NCBI GenBank assembly: GCA_944322255.1
Contig: CALUOK010000004.1
Span: forward strand, 62,001 to 126,000
Direction: 5' to 3'
From: Candidatus Methanomethylophilaceae archaeon
GTDB taxonomy: Archaea > Thermoplasmatota > Thermoplasmata > Methanomassiliicoccales > Methanomethylophilaceae
DNA length: 64,000 bases
Positions 7,272 to 15,572 of this stretch are shown here, piece by piece (the stretch's first letter is position 1; each line of letters begins with the position of its first letter). Both the position numbers and the translations under genes were made by a program. The notes under the pieces are model-generated. The model was not told the origin of the DNA. It was given only the letters and a program-made list of their open reading frames with translations, and did no database searches.

Positions 7272-8858
7272 ATGGAAGCTACCCAAACCAGTGAGAACGC
7301 TAGGCTGAGAGAGATGTTGGCTGTGAGCCCCTACAACCAGCTTGCGCTCGAGCCCCTACCCCACAGGGACCGGATCCAGATCTTTGACACGACTCTGAGG
7401 GACGGGGAGCAGGCCCCAGGCATCGCCCTGAGCTCGGACGACAAGGTCCGCATAGCCATGGCCCTGGACGACCTCGGCGTGGACATCATGGAGGCCGGGT
7501 TCGCCGTCTCCTCCGAGACCGAGAGGGAGACGCTGAAGAGGATCGTGGACGCCGGGACGAGATGCACCGTGTGCAGCCTCTCCAGGTCCGTGAAGGGCGA
7601 CGTGGACGCCGTCATGCAGACCGGCGTGGACTACGTGCACACGTTCATCGCCACCAGCGACCTCCACATGAAGTACAAGCTGAAGATGACCCCCGACCAG
7701 GTCGTGGAGAAGGCGGTGTCTACAATCGAGTACGCCAGGGACCATGGCCTGAGGGTCATGTTCTCCTGCGAGGACGCCACCAGGACCGACCTCGAGTTCA
7801 TGAAGAGGATCTGCCTGGCCGCGCAGGACGCCGGCGCAGAGGCCATCAACCTGCCCGACACCGTGGGCGTGATCATTCCGCAGGGCATGGCGCACATCGT
7901 TTCCGAGATGCACAAGGTCCTGAAGGTGCCGATATCCATGCACTGCCACAACGACATGGGCCTGGCCGTGGCCAACACCCTGGCCGGCGTCGAGGCCGGC
8001 GCGGAGATCTGCCAGGTCACCATCAACGGCATCGGCGAGAGGACCGGGAACGCGGCCCTGGAGGAGGTGGCGGTCAACCTGTTCGCCAACTACGGCGCCG
8101 AGACCGTGGACCTCACCAAGCTGGGCCCGACATCGAAGATGGTCGAGAGGATCACCGGGTTCCCGATCGCGTACAACAAGCCCGTGGTGGGCAGGAACGC
8201 CTTCGCCCACGAGTCCGGCATCCATGTGCACGGGGTCATGGCCAACACCCTGACCTACGAGCCCTTCAAGCCCGAGCTCGTCGGCGTGGAGAGGCACATC
8301 GTCATCGGCAAGCACTCCGGGGAGCACTCCGTCAGGGGCAGGCTGGACGCCCTGGGCGTCAGGTTCCCGGAGGAGCACATGTCCGAGCTGATGGCCGCGA
8401 TCAAGGAGATCGCCGTCGGCGGCAAGGAGATCGACGACGCCGAGCTGGTCGCCATCGCCGACAACGTGCTGTGGAAGAAGGAGACCAAGGTCCAGACAGC
8501 GGTCCTCGAGGGGATCGCCGTCATCACCGGAAAGAGCGTGACCTCCACCGCCACAGTGACGATAACGATCAACGGCGAGAAGAGGGTCAAGTCCGAGATC
8601 GGGGTCGGACCCGTGGACGCCGCCCTCAAGGCGATCAGCGAGGCTGTCAACGACAACATCACGCTGGAGGAGTACAAGCTCGCGGCAGTGACCGGGGGAA
8701 GCGACTCCATATGCGAGGCCACGGTGATGGTCAAGAACGTTCAGAACGACGGCAACCTGTCCGTCGGCAAGGCCGTGGGCCTGGATGTCGTGCAGACGTC
8801 CGTGGACGCCATGATGGCCGCCATAAACAGGGATTTCGCCAGACAGAGGAGTGAGTGA
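7272..8858 (+). CDS. leuA: 2-isopropylmalate synthase
   Basis: 528 residues, first committed step of leucine synthesis: acetyl-CoA plus 2-oxoisovalerate to 2-isopropylmalate. The catalytic TIM barrel begins with FDTTLRDGEQAPG, has the metal-binding HCHND (SMHCHNDMGLA) and the GIGERTGNAALEE signature. The last ~130 residues (from about TKVQTAVLEGIAV) form the LeuA regulatory domain that binds leucine for feedback inhibition. Citramalate synthase is the main alternative, but the leuCDB neighbours and the Leu leader favour LeuA. GAGGTG at 7261-7266 is its ribosome-binding site. Its stop is followed 1 nt later by the leuC start. Confidence 0.93.
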   Translation: MEATQTSENARLREMLAVSPYNQLALEPLPHRDRIQIFDTTLRDGEQAPGIALSSDDKVRIAMALDDLGVDIMEAGFAVSSETERETLKRIVDAGTRCTVCSLSRSVKGDVDAVMQTGVDYVHTFIATSDLHMKYKLKMTPDQVVEKAVSTIEYARDHGLRVMFSCEDATRTDLEFMKRICLAAQDAGAEAINLPDTVGVIIPQGMAHIVSEMHKVLKVPISMHCHNDMGLAVANTLAGVEAGAEICQVTINGIGERTGNAALEEVAVNLFANYGAETVDLTKLGPTSKMVERITGFPIAYNKPVVGRNAFAHESGIHVHGVMANTLTYEPFKPELVGVERHIVIGKHSGEHSVRGRLDALGVRFPEEHMSELMAAIKEIAVGGKEIDDAELVAIADNVLWKKETKVQTAVLEGIAVITGKSVTSTATVTITINGEKRVKSEIGVGPVDAALKAISEAVNDNITLEEYKLAAVTGGSDSICEATVMVKNVQNDGNLSVGKAVGLDVVQTSVDAMMAAINRDFARQRSE

Positions 8859-8859
8859 G

Positions 8860-10116
8860 ATGGGCAAGACGATAGCAGAGAAGATCCTCTCGGAGAAGTC
8901 CGGGACCGACGCGCGCGCCGGACAGATCGTGATGGCCGACGTGGACTACGTGATGGTCAACGACGTCACCGGGCCGATCGCGTTCCGCGAGTACGCCAAG
9001 CTGGGGACCGGCAGCATGTACAAGGACCGCATGGTCCTGATCCCCGACCACTACGTCCCAGCGAAGGACGTGGCCTCGGCAGAGCAGGCCAAGGAGATGA
9101 GGGAGTTCGCCCACGAGCACCAGCTCCCCAACTACTTCGAGATCGGGAAGAGCGGGGTCTGCCACCAGCTGATGGTGGAGGAGGGCTTCGCCGCTCCCGG
9201 AAGGCTCATAGTGGGCGCGGACTCCCACACCTGCACCTACGGGGGGATCAACGCCTTCTCCACAGGCATCGGCTCCACCGAGGCCGCGGCGGCGTTTGCC
9301 ACCGGGAAGCTGTGGTTCAAGGTCCCCGAGACCATCAAGGTCGTCGTGAGGGGCAAGTTCAGGAGGAACGTCGGCGGGAAGGACCTGATCCTGAAGATCA
9401 TCACCGACATCGGCGTGGACGGGGCCAACTACAAGGCCCTGGAGTTCCACGGGGACATCCAGAACATCCCCGTCGCCGACAGGCTGGCCGTCTCCAACAT
9501 GGCCATCGAGGCCGGGGGCAAGGCCGGCATATTCCCCTGCGACGACCTGACCCGCGAGTACATAAGGGACACGGTCCGCGGGGAGTACACCCCGGTGGAC
9601 GCCGACCCCGACGCGGAGTACTGCAGGGTCCTGGAGTACGACCTGGACCAGCTGGAGCCCATGGTCTCCTACCCCCACCTGCCCAGCAACGGCCGCCCCG
9701 TGAGGGAGGCCGACGTGAGGATCGACCAGGCCTACCTGGGGAGCTGCACAAACGGCAGGATCGAGGACATGAGGATCGGTGCCGAGGTCGTGAAGGGCAG
9801 GAAGGTCGCCCCGGGAGTAAGGTTCCTGGTGGTCCCGGCGTCCCAGAAGGTCTACAGGCAGATGGTGGAGGAGGGTCTGATGCAGATCTTCCTCGACGCG
9901 GGCGCGTTCATATCCGGACCCACCTGCGGCGCCTGCCTCGGAGGGTACATGGGCATCCTCGCAGCAGGCGAGAGGGCCGTGTCCTCCACGAACAGGAACT
10001 TCATCGGGAGGATGGGCGACAAGGCCTCCGAGGTGTACCTCGCCGGACCCGCCACCGTGGCGGCATCGGCCATCGCGGGCAGGATCGTCACCCCCGACCA
10101 GCTGGAGGGGAACTGA
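8860..10116 (+). CDS. leuC: 3-isopropylmalate dehydratase large subunit
   Basis: 418 residues of the aconitase-like large subunit that, with LeuD, isomerises 2- to 3-isopropylmalate. The 4Fe-4S cysteines are visible in LGSCTNGR and CGACLGG. Other hallmarks are GADSHTCTYGG and AAAFATGKLWFKVPE. The ATG at 8860 follows GGAG of the leuA tail; an in-frame GTG at 8851 overlapping leuA is possible but less likely. It is translationally packed between leuA and leuD, whose ATG directly follows its stop codon. Homoaconitase-type paralogues are similar in sequence, so the assignment leans on context. Confidence 0.94.
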   Translation: MGKTIAEKILSEKSGTDARAGQIVMADVDYVMVNDVTGPIAFREYAKLGTGSMYKDRMVLIPDHYVPAKDVASAEQAKEMREFAHEHQLPNYFEIGKSGVCHQLMVEEGFAAPGRLIVGADSHTCTYGGINAFSTGIGSTEAAAAFATGKLWFKVPETIKVVVRGKFRRNVGGKDLILKIITDIGVDGANYKALEFHGDIQNIPVADRLAVSNMAIEAGGKAGIFPCDDLTREYIRDTVRGEYTPVDADPDAEYCRVLEYDLDQLEPMVSYPHLPSNGRPVREADVRIDQAYLGSCTNGRIEDMRIGAEVVKGRKVAPGVRFLVVPASQKVYRQMVEEGLMQIFLDAGAFISGPTCGACLGGYMGILAAGERAVSSTNRNFIGRMGDKASEVYLAGPATVAASAIAGRIVTPDQLEGN

Positions 10117-10596
10117 ATGGACAGCATCAAGGGAAGGGTGTGGGTGTTCGGCGACAACGTCGACACCGACCAGATCATACCGGCCGAGAGGCTGGTGGCC
10201 GCGAACCTCGACCACCTGAACGACTACATCTTCGAGAAGGTCAGGCCGGGATTCGCGCAGCAGGTTCAGAAGGGCGACATCCTCGTCGCCGGCAGGAACT
10301 TCGGATGCGGCTCCTCCAGGGAGCACGCCCCGCTGTCGCTGATCGAGGCAGGGTTCTCGTGCATCATCGCCGAGTCCTTCGCACGCATCTTCTACAGGAA
10401 CTCCATGAACATCGGCCTGCTCCTGGTGGAGTGCAAGGTGGATGTCAAGGAGGGGGAGACCGTGGAGGTCGACCCCGATGAGGGGAAGATGTACGCGGAG
10501 GGCAGGGAGTACTCGTTCCCCGAGTACCCGCCGTTCATCACCGAGCTCGTCAAGGCGGGCGGGCTCATGAACCTCATCAGGGAGGGGAGATTCTGA
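10117..10596 (+). CDS. leuD: 3-isopropylmalate dehydratase small subunit
   Basis: 159 residues, the small swivelling subunit of isopropylmalate isomerase. It shows DTDQIIPAERL near the N-terminus and the substrate loop GRNFGCGSSREHAP. The start immediately follows the leuC TGA with no gap, and the last codons overlap the start of leuB. Length and sequence are as expected for archaeal/bacterial LeuD, with no sign of damage. Confidence 0.95.
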   Translation: MDSIKGRVWVFGDNVDTDQIIPAERLVAANLDHLNDYIFEKVRPGFAQQVQKGDILVAGRNFGCGSSREHAPLSLIEAGFSCIIAESFARIFYRNSMNIGLLLVECKVDVKEGETVEVDPDEGKMYAEGREYSFPEYPPFITELVKAGGLMNLIREGRF

Positions 10597-11717
10597 AGCA
10601 CCTGGCCATCATACCCGGCGACGGCATCGGCAAGGAGGTCATCGCCGCGGGCATGGAGGTCCTGGACGCCGTGTCCGAGATCTCCTCGTTCCAGTACGAT
10701 CCGGAGTTCTTCGACATCGGGTCCGACAGGTACCTCAGGACCGGGGAGCTCCTCACCGACGATGACGTATCCGCCCTGAAGAGGAAGGACGCCATCTACT
10801 TCGGCGCCATCGGCGACCCCAGGGTGGCCCCGGGGGTCCTGGAGCAGGGCATCCTCCTGAAGATGAGGGCGGTGTTCGACCAGTACATCAACCTCCGCCC
10901 CGTCACGTCGTGGTTCCCGCTGGTCCCCCTGAAGAGGGAGGTCCCCTTCGACATCCACTTCCTCAGGGAGAACACCGAGGACTTCTACATGGGCGCCAAC
11001 GGGTTCTTCGGACCGAGCCACGGAGGCTCCAGGGCCCACGTCCACGTGGACAGGGAGCTCTACGGGCTGGACATCGACATAGACGCCAGGTCCACCAACG
11101 ACGATGACTTCGCCTTCGAGATCGGGCTGCTCTCCAGGAGGGCTGTCACAAGGTTCGCGGACTACGCCTGCAGGTACGCGCTCAACAGGGGCGACACCAA
11201 GGTCACCCTGGTGGACAAGGCCAACGTCATCACCAAGAACTACGGCATGCAGAGGCAGATATTCCAGGAGAAGACCGCGGAGTACGGCCTCGACCTGGAG
11301 TTCATGTTCGTCGACGCCATGGCCATGGCGATGATCGTCAGGCCGGAGACCTTCGGCACCGTCGCCGTGCCCAACCTGTTCGGGGACATCCTCACCGACC
11401 TGGGCGCGCAGCTCCAGGGAGGCTTGGGCATGGGCGGAAGCGGGAACATCAACCCCGAGGGGGTCAGCATGTTCGAGCCCATCCACGGGTCCGCGCCGGA
11501 CATCGCCGGGAGGGGCATAGCCAACCCGATCGCCGCCGTCCTCGCCGCCCAGATGCTCCTGGAGGAGCAGGGCTACCAGGCCGAGGGCCGGATGCTCCAC
11601 GACGCCGTCAGGAGCAGCCTGGACACCGGTAGGACCACGCCGGACCTGGGCGGGAACCTCTCCACGTCCGAGGTGGGGAAGGCCATCGCGGACTACGTTC
11701 GCTCCCAGAAACGCTGA
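10593..11717 (+). CDS. leuB: 3-isopropylmalate dehydrogenase, probable CTG start
   Basis: NAD-dependent oxidative decarboxylation of 3-isopropylmalate. The first ATG in frame (10653) would cut off the conserved N-terminus KHLAIIPGDGIGKEV, which is encoded upstream in the same frame. No ATG, GTG or TTG precedes it. CTG at 10593-10595 overlaps the leuD stop and lies 7 nt after the strong Shine-Dalgarno GGAGG (10581-10585), so I take CTG as the start (374 aa); ATT at 10590 is an alternative. The family signature around NLFGDILTDLGAQLQGG and the metal-binding Asp residues are present. A GC hairpin follows at 11725-11757. Confidence 0.9.
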   Translation: MKHLAIIPGDGIGKEVIAAGMEVLDAVSEISSFQYDPEFFDIGSDRYLRTGELLTDDDVSALKRKDAIYFGAIGDPRVAPGVLEQGILLKMRAVFDQYINLRPVTSWFPLVPLKREVPFDIHFLRENTEDFYMGANGFFGPSHGGSRAHVHVDRELYGLDIDIDARSTNDDDFAFEIGLLSRRAVTRFADYACRYALNRGDTKVTLVDKANVITKNYGMQRQIFQEKTAEYGLDLEFMFVDAMAMAMIVRPETFGTVAVPNLFGDILTDLGAQLQGGLGMGGSGNINPEGVSMFEPIHGSAPDIAGRGIANPIAAVLAAQMLLEEQGYQAEGRMLHDAVRSSLDTGRTTPDLGGNLSTSEVGKAIADYVRSQKR

Positions 11718-11724
11718 AACCATC

Positions 11725-11757
11725 GGTCCCGGGTCCGATCAACAGGGCTCCGGGACC
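11725..11757. terminator. Inverted repeat between convergent leuB and hypothetical gene
   Basis: GGTCCCGG (11725-11732) and CCGGGACC (11750-11757) are perfect 8-bp arms around a 17-nt loop, in a 60-nt gap between two convergent genes. It is a plausible shared terminator or RNA 3'-end structure. Confidence 0.5.
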
Positions 11758-11777
11758 TGAAACCGGTAATAATTTGT

Positions 11778-12527
11778 TCAGAAGTTCAGGATCACCGGGA
11801 CGTCGTGCTCCTCGGAGAACCTCACCGCCCGGTGGAGGATGGAGAACGTGACCTTCGCCAGCTCCTCCGTGTCGCTCTCTCCCGACGTCATCCTGGCGAC
11901 CATCCAGTCGTCGGACAGGCTCTCGGGCGAGCCCCATCCGAGGATGGTCTCCTCGTCAGCGTCCCAGACGTTCCTGTTGATCTCCCTGAGCTCGCCCTTG
12001 AGTCCGGCCACGGTTCCGAGTCTCACATCCTCACCGTAGGGTTTGGAGGCGTCCATGATGAACCTGAGGGGCAGGGGGAGCCACCAGGTCACGCCGCTCA
12101 GCAGCGTCATGTTCTCCCCGTAGTCCTCGTACAGCATGTCTATCGCCGGCTCCTCGTGGTACTTCCAGCCCTTCGCCACCTTCGGGGGCATCGGTTCGTC
12201 GTAGAGGTTGCACGCGGTCACCATCAGCAGGGCGCCGAAGCCGTCCCAGTCGGGCCAGCCCGTGTAGTACGGGCATCCGTCATCGTCGTTCCATCTGTCG
12301 TGGGTCCCGCCGCCGTCCCTCTCGAGGGATCCCAGGATGTAGTCCATCCACTGTCCGATGTCCTCCTTGTAATGTTCCGGGTTCGTGGGTTCGAGGTCGT
12401 ACTCGTTTCCGTCCGGGTCCACTCTGGAGTACCCCTTGCCGTGGTCCTCCGCGAACCTCTGGATGCTCGTCTTCCAGTCTCTGGAATAGTATCTGGTCAG
12501 TGTTCCCGTGTAGATGTCCAGTCCCAT
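11778..12527 (-). CDS. Conserved-looking hypothetical protein
   Basis: 249 residues beginning MGLDIYTGTLTRYYSRDWKT. It is rich in Trp, Tyr and acidic residues, without membrane segment, signal peptide or a catalytic motif that I can name. The opening MGLDIYTGTL resembles a family of uncharacterised cytoplasmic proteins I recall from scattered bacteria, but I cannot place it. It is convergent with leuB, sharing the hairpin at 11725-11757, and divergent from the Pcc1 gene. Function unknown. Confidence 0.65.
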   Translation of the reverse strand: MGLDIYTGTLTRYYSRDWKTSIQRFAEDHGKGYSRVDPDGNEYDLEPTNPEHYKEDIGQWMDYILGSLERDGGGTHDRWNDDDGCPYYTGWPDWDGFGALLMVTACNLYDEPMPPKVAKGWKYHEEPAIDMLYEDYGENMTLLSGVTWWLPLPLRFIMDASKPYGEDVRLGTVAGLKGELREINRNVWDADEETILGWGSPESLSDDWMVARMTSGESDTEELAKVTFSILHRAVRFSEEHDVPVILNF

Positions 12528-12713
12528 GCCGATCAGTCACCGTCAGGAACGTATCATTCCTCTCCTAATATCCGTATGGGCCATGTCAGTCATTTGCCCG
12601 AACGACACGACACTATTTTATCGGGGTATCCCAGTCGAGTCCAAGGACAGGATGACCGCCTCCCAGCAAGGGGTGCGAATCCAGGATCTCATCAGGAACA
12701 GGAGACCGAACCG

Positions 12714-12968
12714 ATGATAACTCTGGAACTGGAGACGACATACCCCGATAGTAGAGTGGCCGAAGCCGTGATGAACGCCCTGGACCCCGACAACAAGGGC
12801 TACGTCTCCTCCGAGCTGCACGGATCCACCATAGTCTTCAGGATGGAGGCCAGGTCGGCCGGCACCATGAGGAACGCCGCGGACGACCTCCTCGCCTGCA
12901 TCAAGGTGGCCGAGGAGTCCGTCGGCATGACCTGCGAGGACAGCTGTCCAGACTCCGACGAGGAATGA
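12714..12968 (+). CDS. KEOPS complex subunit Pcc1-like
   Basis: 84 residues. The pattern LELETTYPDSRVAEAVMNALDPDNK, then a strand with STIVFRMEARSAGTMRNAADDLLACIKVAEE, is the small alpha/beta fold of Pcc1, the dimerising subunit of KEOPS, which makes the t6A modification of ANN-decoding tRNAs. A short acidic tail with two cysteines follows. GGAGA near 12701 supports the ATG at 12714. A TATA-like TATTTTATCG at about 12612 suggests a leader near 70 nt. The rest of the 12528-12713 gap shows nothing I can name. The terminator at 12972-13011 follows. Confidence 0.75.
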   Translation: MITLELETTYPDSRVAEAVMNALDPDNKGYVSSELHGSTIVFRMEARSAGTMRNAADDLLACIKVAEESVGMTCEDSCPDSDEE

Positions 12969-12971
12969 AAT

Positions 12972-13010
12972 AAAAAAGGGACGGGACGGATCCCGCCCCT
13001 TGGGGTTTTT
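12972..13010. terminator. Bidirectional terminator between pcc1 and vorC
   Basis: A run of six A (12972-12977), a short GC-rich dyad (CGGGA 12982-12986 / TCCCG 12991-12995) and a run of T up to about 13010 lie between the convergent genes. On either strand the transcript ends in a U-tract, as archaeal termination requires. Confidence 0.65.
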
Positions 13011-13544
13011 TCAACTCTCGATTCCGAGGGCGATGGCCTTCCTGTTGCTCTCCAGCAGGTTGGCCTTCCTGGCGGGGATGCTCTTCTGGAGTCCCAGGTC
13101 CAGGTTCTCCGCGGAGCAGAAGCCGGTCTCCTTGAACAGCCTTCCGAGCATGACCATGTTGGCAGCTCCCTTGAGGCCGTTCTCCTCGGCGATCCTGGAG
13201 GCGTCGACGTAGACGACCCTGACATCGGTCCTGGCGACCTCCTTGTGGACGATGGAGCTGTCGATGATGATGATCCCGCCGGGGACCACGTCGTTCTCGA
13301 ACTTCTCCAGGGACGGGAGGTTCATCACCACGAGCACGTCGGGGTTCACCACGAGGGGGGACCCGATGGCCTTGTCGGAGATGCAGACGCTGCACGAGGC
13401 GGTTCCGCCGCGCATCTCGGGGCCGTAGGACGGGAGCCAGGAGAGCTCCTTGCCCTCCATCATGGCGGCGTAGGCCATGACCTTCCCGGAGAACAGGATA
13501 CCCTGTCCGCCGAAGCCGGCGAAGAGCACGTTGAGGTCGCTCAC
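13011..13544 (-). CDS. vorC: 2-oxoacid:ferredoxin oxidoreductase gamma subunit (VOR type)
   Basis: 177 residues. The N-terminus SDLNVLFAGFGGQGILFSGK is the typical gamma-subunit start, followed by SYGPEMRGGTASCSVCIS, both diagnostic of the POR/KOR/VOR gamma family. The GTG at 13544 overlaps the vorA stop by 4 nt (GTGA), so it is translationally coupled as last gene of the operon. An upstream in-frame Met would add 23 residues out of character for the family. With the other three subunits it forms the oxidoreductase for branched-chain 2-oxo acids. Confidence 0.93.
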   Translation of the reverse strand: MSDLNVLFAGFGGQGILFSGKVMAYAAMMEGKELSWLPSYGPEMRGGTASCSVCISDKAIGSPLVVNPDVLVVMNLPSLEKFENDVVPGGIIIIDSSIVHKEVARTDVRVVYVDASRIAEENGLKGAANMVMLGRLFKETGFCSAENLDLGLQKSIPARKANLLESNRKAIALGIES

Positions 13545-14290
13545 TGCTCTCCCTCCCCGACATCCTTGTAGACACCTAGAGGGTAGTACGGCAGCATGTT
13601 GTCCCTCAGCCACTGGATGGCGTCGGCGGGCGACATCCCCCAGTTGGTGGGGCAGGTGGAGACGACCTCCACGATGCAGTATCCCTTTCCGGCCATCTGG
13701 TACTCGAAGGCCTTCTTGATGGCCCTCTTGGCGGCCTTCACGTTCTTGACGCAGTCCACGGTCACACGCTCGGCCAGGGCGACTCCGTCCAGGGAGGACA
13801 GCAGCTCGCAGACCCTGATGGGGTTGCCGGCGGTCTTGACGTCCCTTCCGTAGGGGGTGGTCTGGGTGACCTGCCCGGGGAGGGTGGTGGGGGCCATCTG
13901 GCCTCCGGTCATGCCGTAGATGGCGTTGTTGATGAAGATGGCCACGATGTTCTCGCCCCTGGCGGCGGCGTGGACGGTCTCGCCCATTCCGATGGCGGCG
14001 AGGTCCCCGTCACCCTGGTAGGTGAAGACTACGTTCTCGGGCCTGGCCCTCTTGACGCCGGTGGCCACGGCGGGTGCGCGGCCGTGGGGCGCCTGGACCA
14101 TGTCGCAGTTGAAGTAGTTGTACGTGAAGACCGAGCATCCAACGGACGCCACTCCGACGGTCTTGCCCTCGATGCCGAGCTCGTCGATGACCTCGGCCAC
14201 GAGCCTGTGGACGATCCCGTGCGTGCATCCGGGGCAGTAGTGGAAGGGTGCGTCCGTCAGCGCGTGGGGTCTCTGTCCTTTCACTGTCAT
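13541..14290 (-). CDS. vorA: 2-oxoisovalerate:ferredoxin oxidoreductase beta subunit (thiamine diphosphate binding)
   Basis: 249 residues. The thiamine diphosphate and Mg2+ motif is GDGDLAAIGMGE followed by NNAIYGMTGGQMAPTT. CPGCTHGI near the N-terminus and the other conserved cysteines are as in beta subunits with a proximal iron-sulfur site. It decarboxylates the 2-oxo acid and passes electrons to the ferredoxin-like subunit. The ATG at 14290 overlaps the stop of vorB (ATGA). KOR-type 2-oxoglutarate enzymes are similar; the alpha subunit next door decides for VOR. Thiamine for it could come from the thi genes at 29.7-47 kb. Confidence 0.92.
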   Translation of the reverse strand: MTVKGQRPHALTDAPFHYCPGCTHGIVHRLVAEVIDELGIEGKTVGVASVGCSVFTYNYFNCDMVQAPHGRAPAVATGVKRARPENVVFTYQGDGDLAAIGMGETVHAAARGENIVAIFINNAIYGMTGGQMAPTTLPGQVTQTTPYGRDVKTAGNPIRVCELLSSLDGVALAERVTVDCVKNVKAAKRAIKKAFEYQMAGKGYCIVEVVSTCPTNWGMSPADAIQWLRDNMLPYYPLGVYKDVGEGEQ

Positions 14291-15354
14291 CACTGAACAC
14301 CTCCGTTGATCCTGACGATCTGCTCCAGGACCTCGTTGGGGGTCGGGATCACACCTCCGGTGCGTCCGTAGAACTCCACGGGGGCCCTGCCGTTGACCAC
14401 GAGCCTGACGTCCTCGACCATCTGTCCCATGGACATCTCCACGGACAGGAAGGCCTTGGCGTGGCCCACGTGCTTCTCGATGGCCTTCTCGGGGAAGGGC
14501 CAGAGGGTGATGGGCCTGATCATGCCGACCTTGATGCCCTGCTTCCTGGCCGCGTCGATGGCGGACCTGGAGACCCTGGACGAGGACCCGTAGGCCACGA
14601 TGATGATGTCGGCGTCGTCGGCGAGGTACTCCTCGGCGATCTGGTGGTTCTCCTTGATCTCGGCGTACTTCTCGAACCTGGCCTTGACAAGGGTCTCGAG
14701 CTCCTGGGGGTTGATGTACAGGGAGTTCACCACGTTGTGCTCCCTCTTGCCCTTGTGCCCGCTGATGGCCCAGTCCTTGGAGTCGTTGTCGGGCTCCCTG
14801 GGCTCGGGCAGGACCACGGGCTCCATCATCTGGCCGAGCATTCCGTCGGACAGGACCATGGTGGGCATCCTGTACTTGTCGCCCAGGTCGAAGGCCATGG
14901 CGATCATGTCGACGGTCTCCTGGACGGTCGAGGGTGCGAACACCAGCATGTGGAAGTCCCCGTGGGCGGTGGACTTGGTGGCCTGGAAGTAGTCGGCCTG
15001 GGAGGGCTGGATGCCTCCGAGTCCGGGGCCTCCGCGCTGGACGTTGACGATGAGGCAGGGCACGTCGGACCCGGCGATGTAGGAGATCCCCTCTGCCATG
15101 AGGCTGATACCGGGGGATGATGTGGACGTCATGACCCTTACGCCGGCCGCTCCGGCGCCGAGGACCATGTTGATGGACGCGACCTCGGACTCCGCCTGCA
15201 GATAGACTCCGCCGATCTTGGGCATCCTCTTGGACATGTATGCCGCCACCTCGGTCTGCGGGGTGATGGGGTATCCGAAGAAGTGCCTGCATCCGGCGGC
15301 GATTGCCGCCTCGGCGATGGCCTCGTTTCCCTTCATGAGTACTTTCTCGTTCAT
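14290..15354 (-). CDS. vorB: 2-oxoisovalerate:ferredoxin oxidoreductase alpha subunit (VorB)
   Basis: 354 residues. KVLMKGNEAIAEAAIAAGCR, FGYPITPQTEV, MTSTSSPGISLMAEG and GGPGLGGIQPSQADYFQATK closely follow the VorB pattern of archaea and clostridia, distinguishing it from pyruvate and 2-oxoglutarate enzymes. The enzyme converts 2-oxoisovalerate and related 2-oxo acids to branched acyl-CoA plus CO2 and reduced ferredoxin, or the reverse. Start chosen at 15354, where ATG follows the ferredoxin stop by 2 nt; a longer frame upstream overlaps the ferredoxin gene and is non-homologous. Confidence 0.94.
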   Translation of the reverse strand: MNEKVLMKGNEAIAEAAIAAGCRHFFGYPITPQTEVAAYMSKRMPKIGGVYLQAESEVASINMVLGAGAAGVRVMTSTSSPGISLMAEGISYIAGSDVPCLIVNVQRGGPGLGGIQPSQADYFQATKSTAHGDFHMLVFAPSTVQETVDMIAMAFDLGDKYRMPTMVLSDGMLGQMMEPVVLPEPREPDNDSKDWAISGHKGKREHNVVNSLYINPQELETLVKARFEKYAEIKENHQIAEEYLADDADIIIVAYGSSSRVSRSAIDAARKQGIKVGMIRPITLWPFPEKAIEKHVGHAKAFLSVEMSMGQMVEDVRLVVNGRAPVEFYGRTGGVIPTPNEVLEQIVRINGGVQ

Positions 15355-15356
15355 GT

Positions 15357-15563
15357 TCACATCTCGATTAGGATTGCCACATCGGGGCACATCGTCGCGC
15401 AGGACCCGCAGCCGGTGCATGCGTCCTGGTCGGTGACATGGGCGGGATGGTACCCCTTGTTGTTCGTAATGCTCTTGTCAAGCGCTATGATGTGCTTCGG
15501 ACACGCGATCACGCACATCTCGCAGCCCTTGCAGATGTTGTTGTCGACTGTTACTTTGGGCAT
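15357..15563 (-). CDS. vorD: VOR delta subunit, 2x[4Fe-4S] ferredoxin
   Basis: 68 residues with two ferredoxin motifs: CKGCEMCVIACP and CTGCGSCATMCP, each C-x2-C-x2-C-x3-C-P. It is the electron-transferring subunit that accepts electrons from the VorA/VorB core and hands them to free ferredoxin. It lies 9 nt after the P-loop ATPase gene and 2 nt before vorB in the same operon. Confidence 0.95.
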   Translation of the reverse strand: MPKVTVDNNICKGCEMCVIACPKHIIALDKSITNNKGYHPAHVTDQDACTGCGSCATMCPDVAILIEM

Positions 15564-15572
15564 TCTACCACA

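Noticed and set aside
12655-12695. GGTGCGAATCC at about 12671-12682 resembles a tRNA T-arm / B box
   Set aside because: The flanking bases do not form a T-stem and no D-arm, anticodon arm or acceptor stem can be built around it.
11805-12713. Open frame extending upstream of the Pcc1-like gene
   Set aside because: It lies opposite the 11778-12527 gene, has no homology, and the Pcc1 fold begins exactly at ATG 12714.
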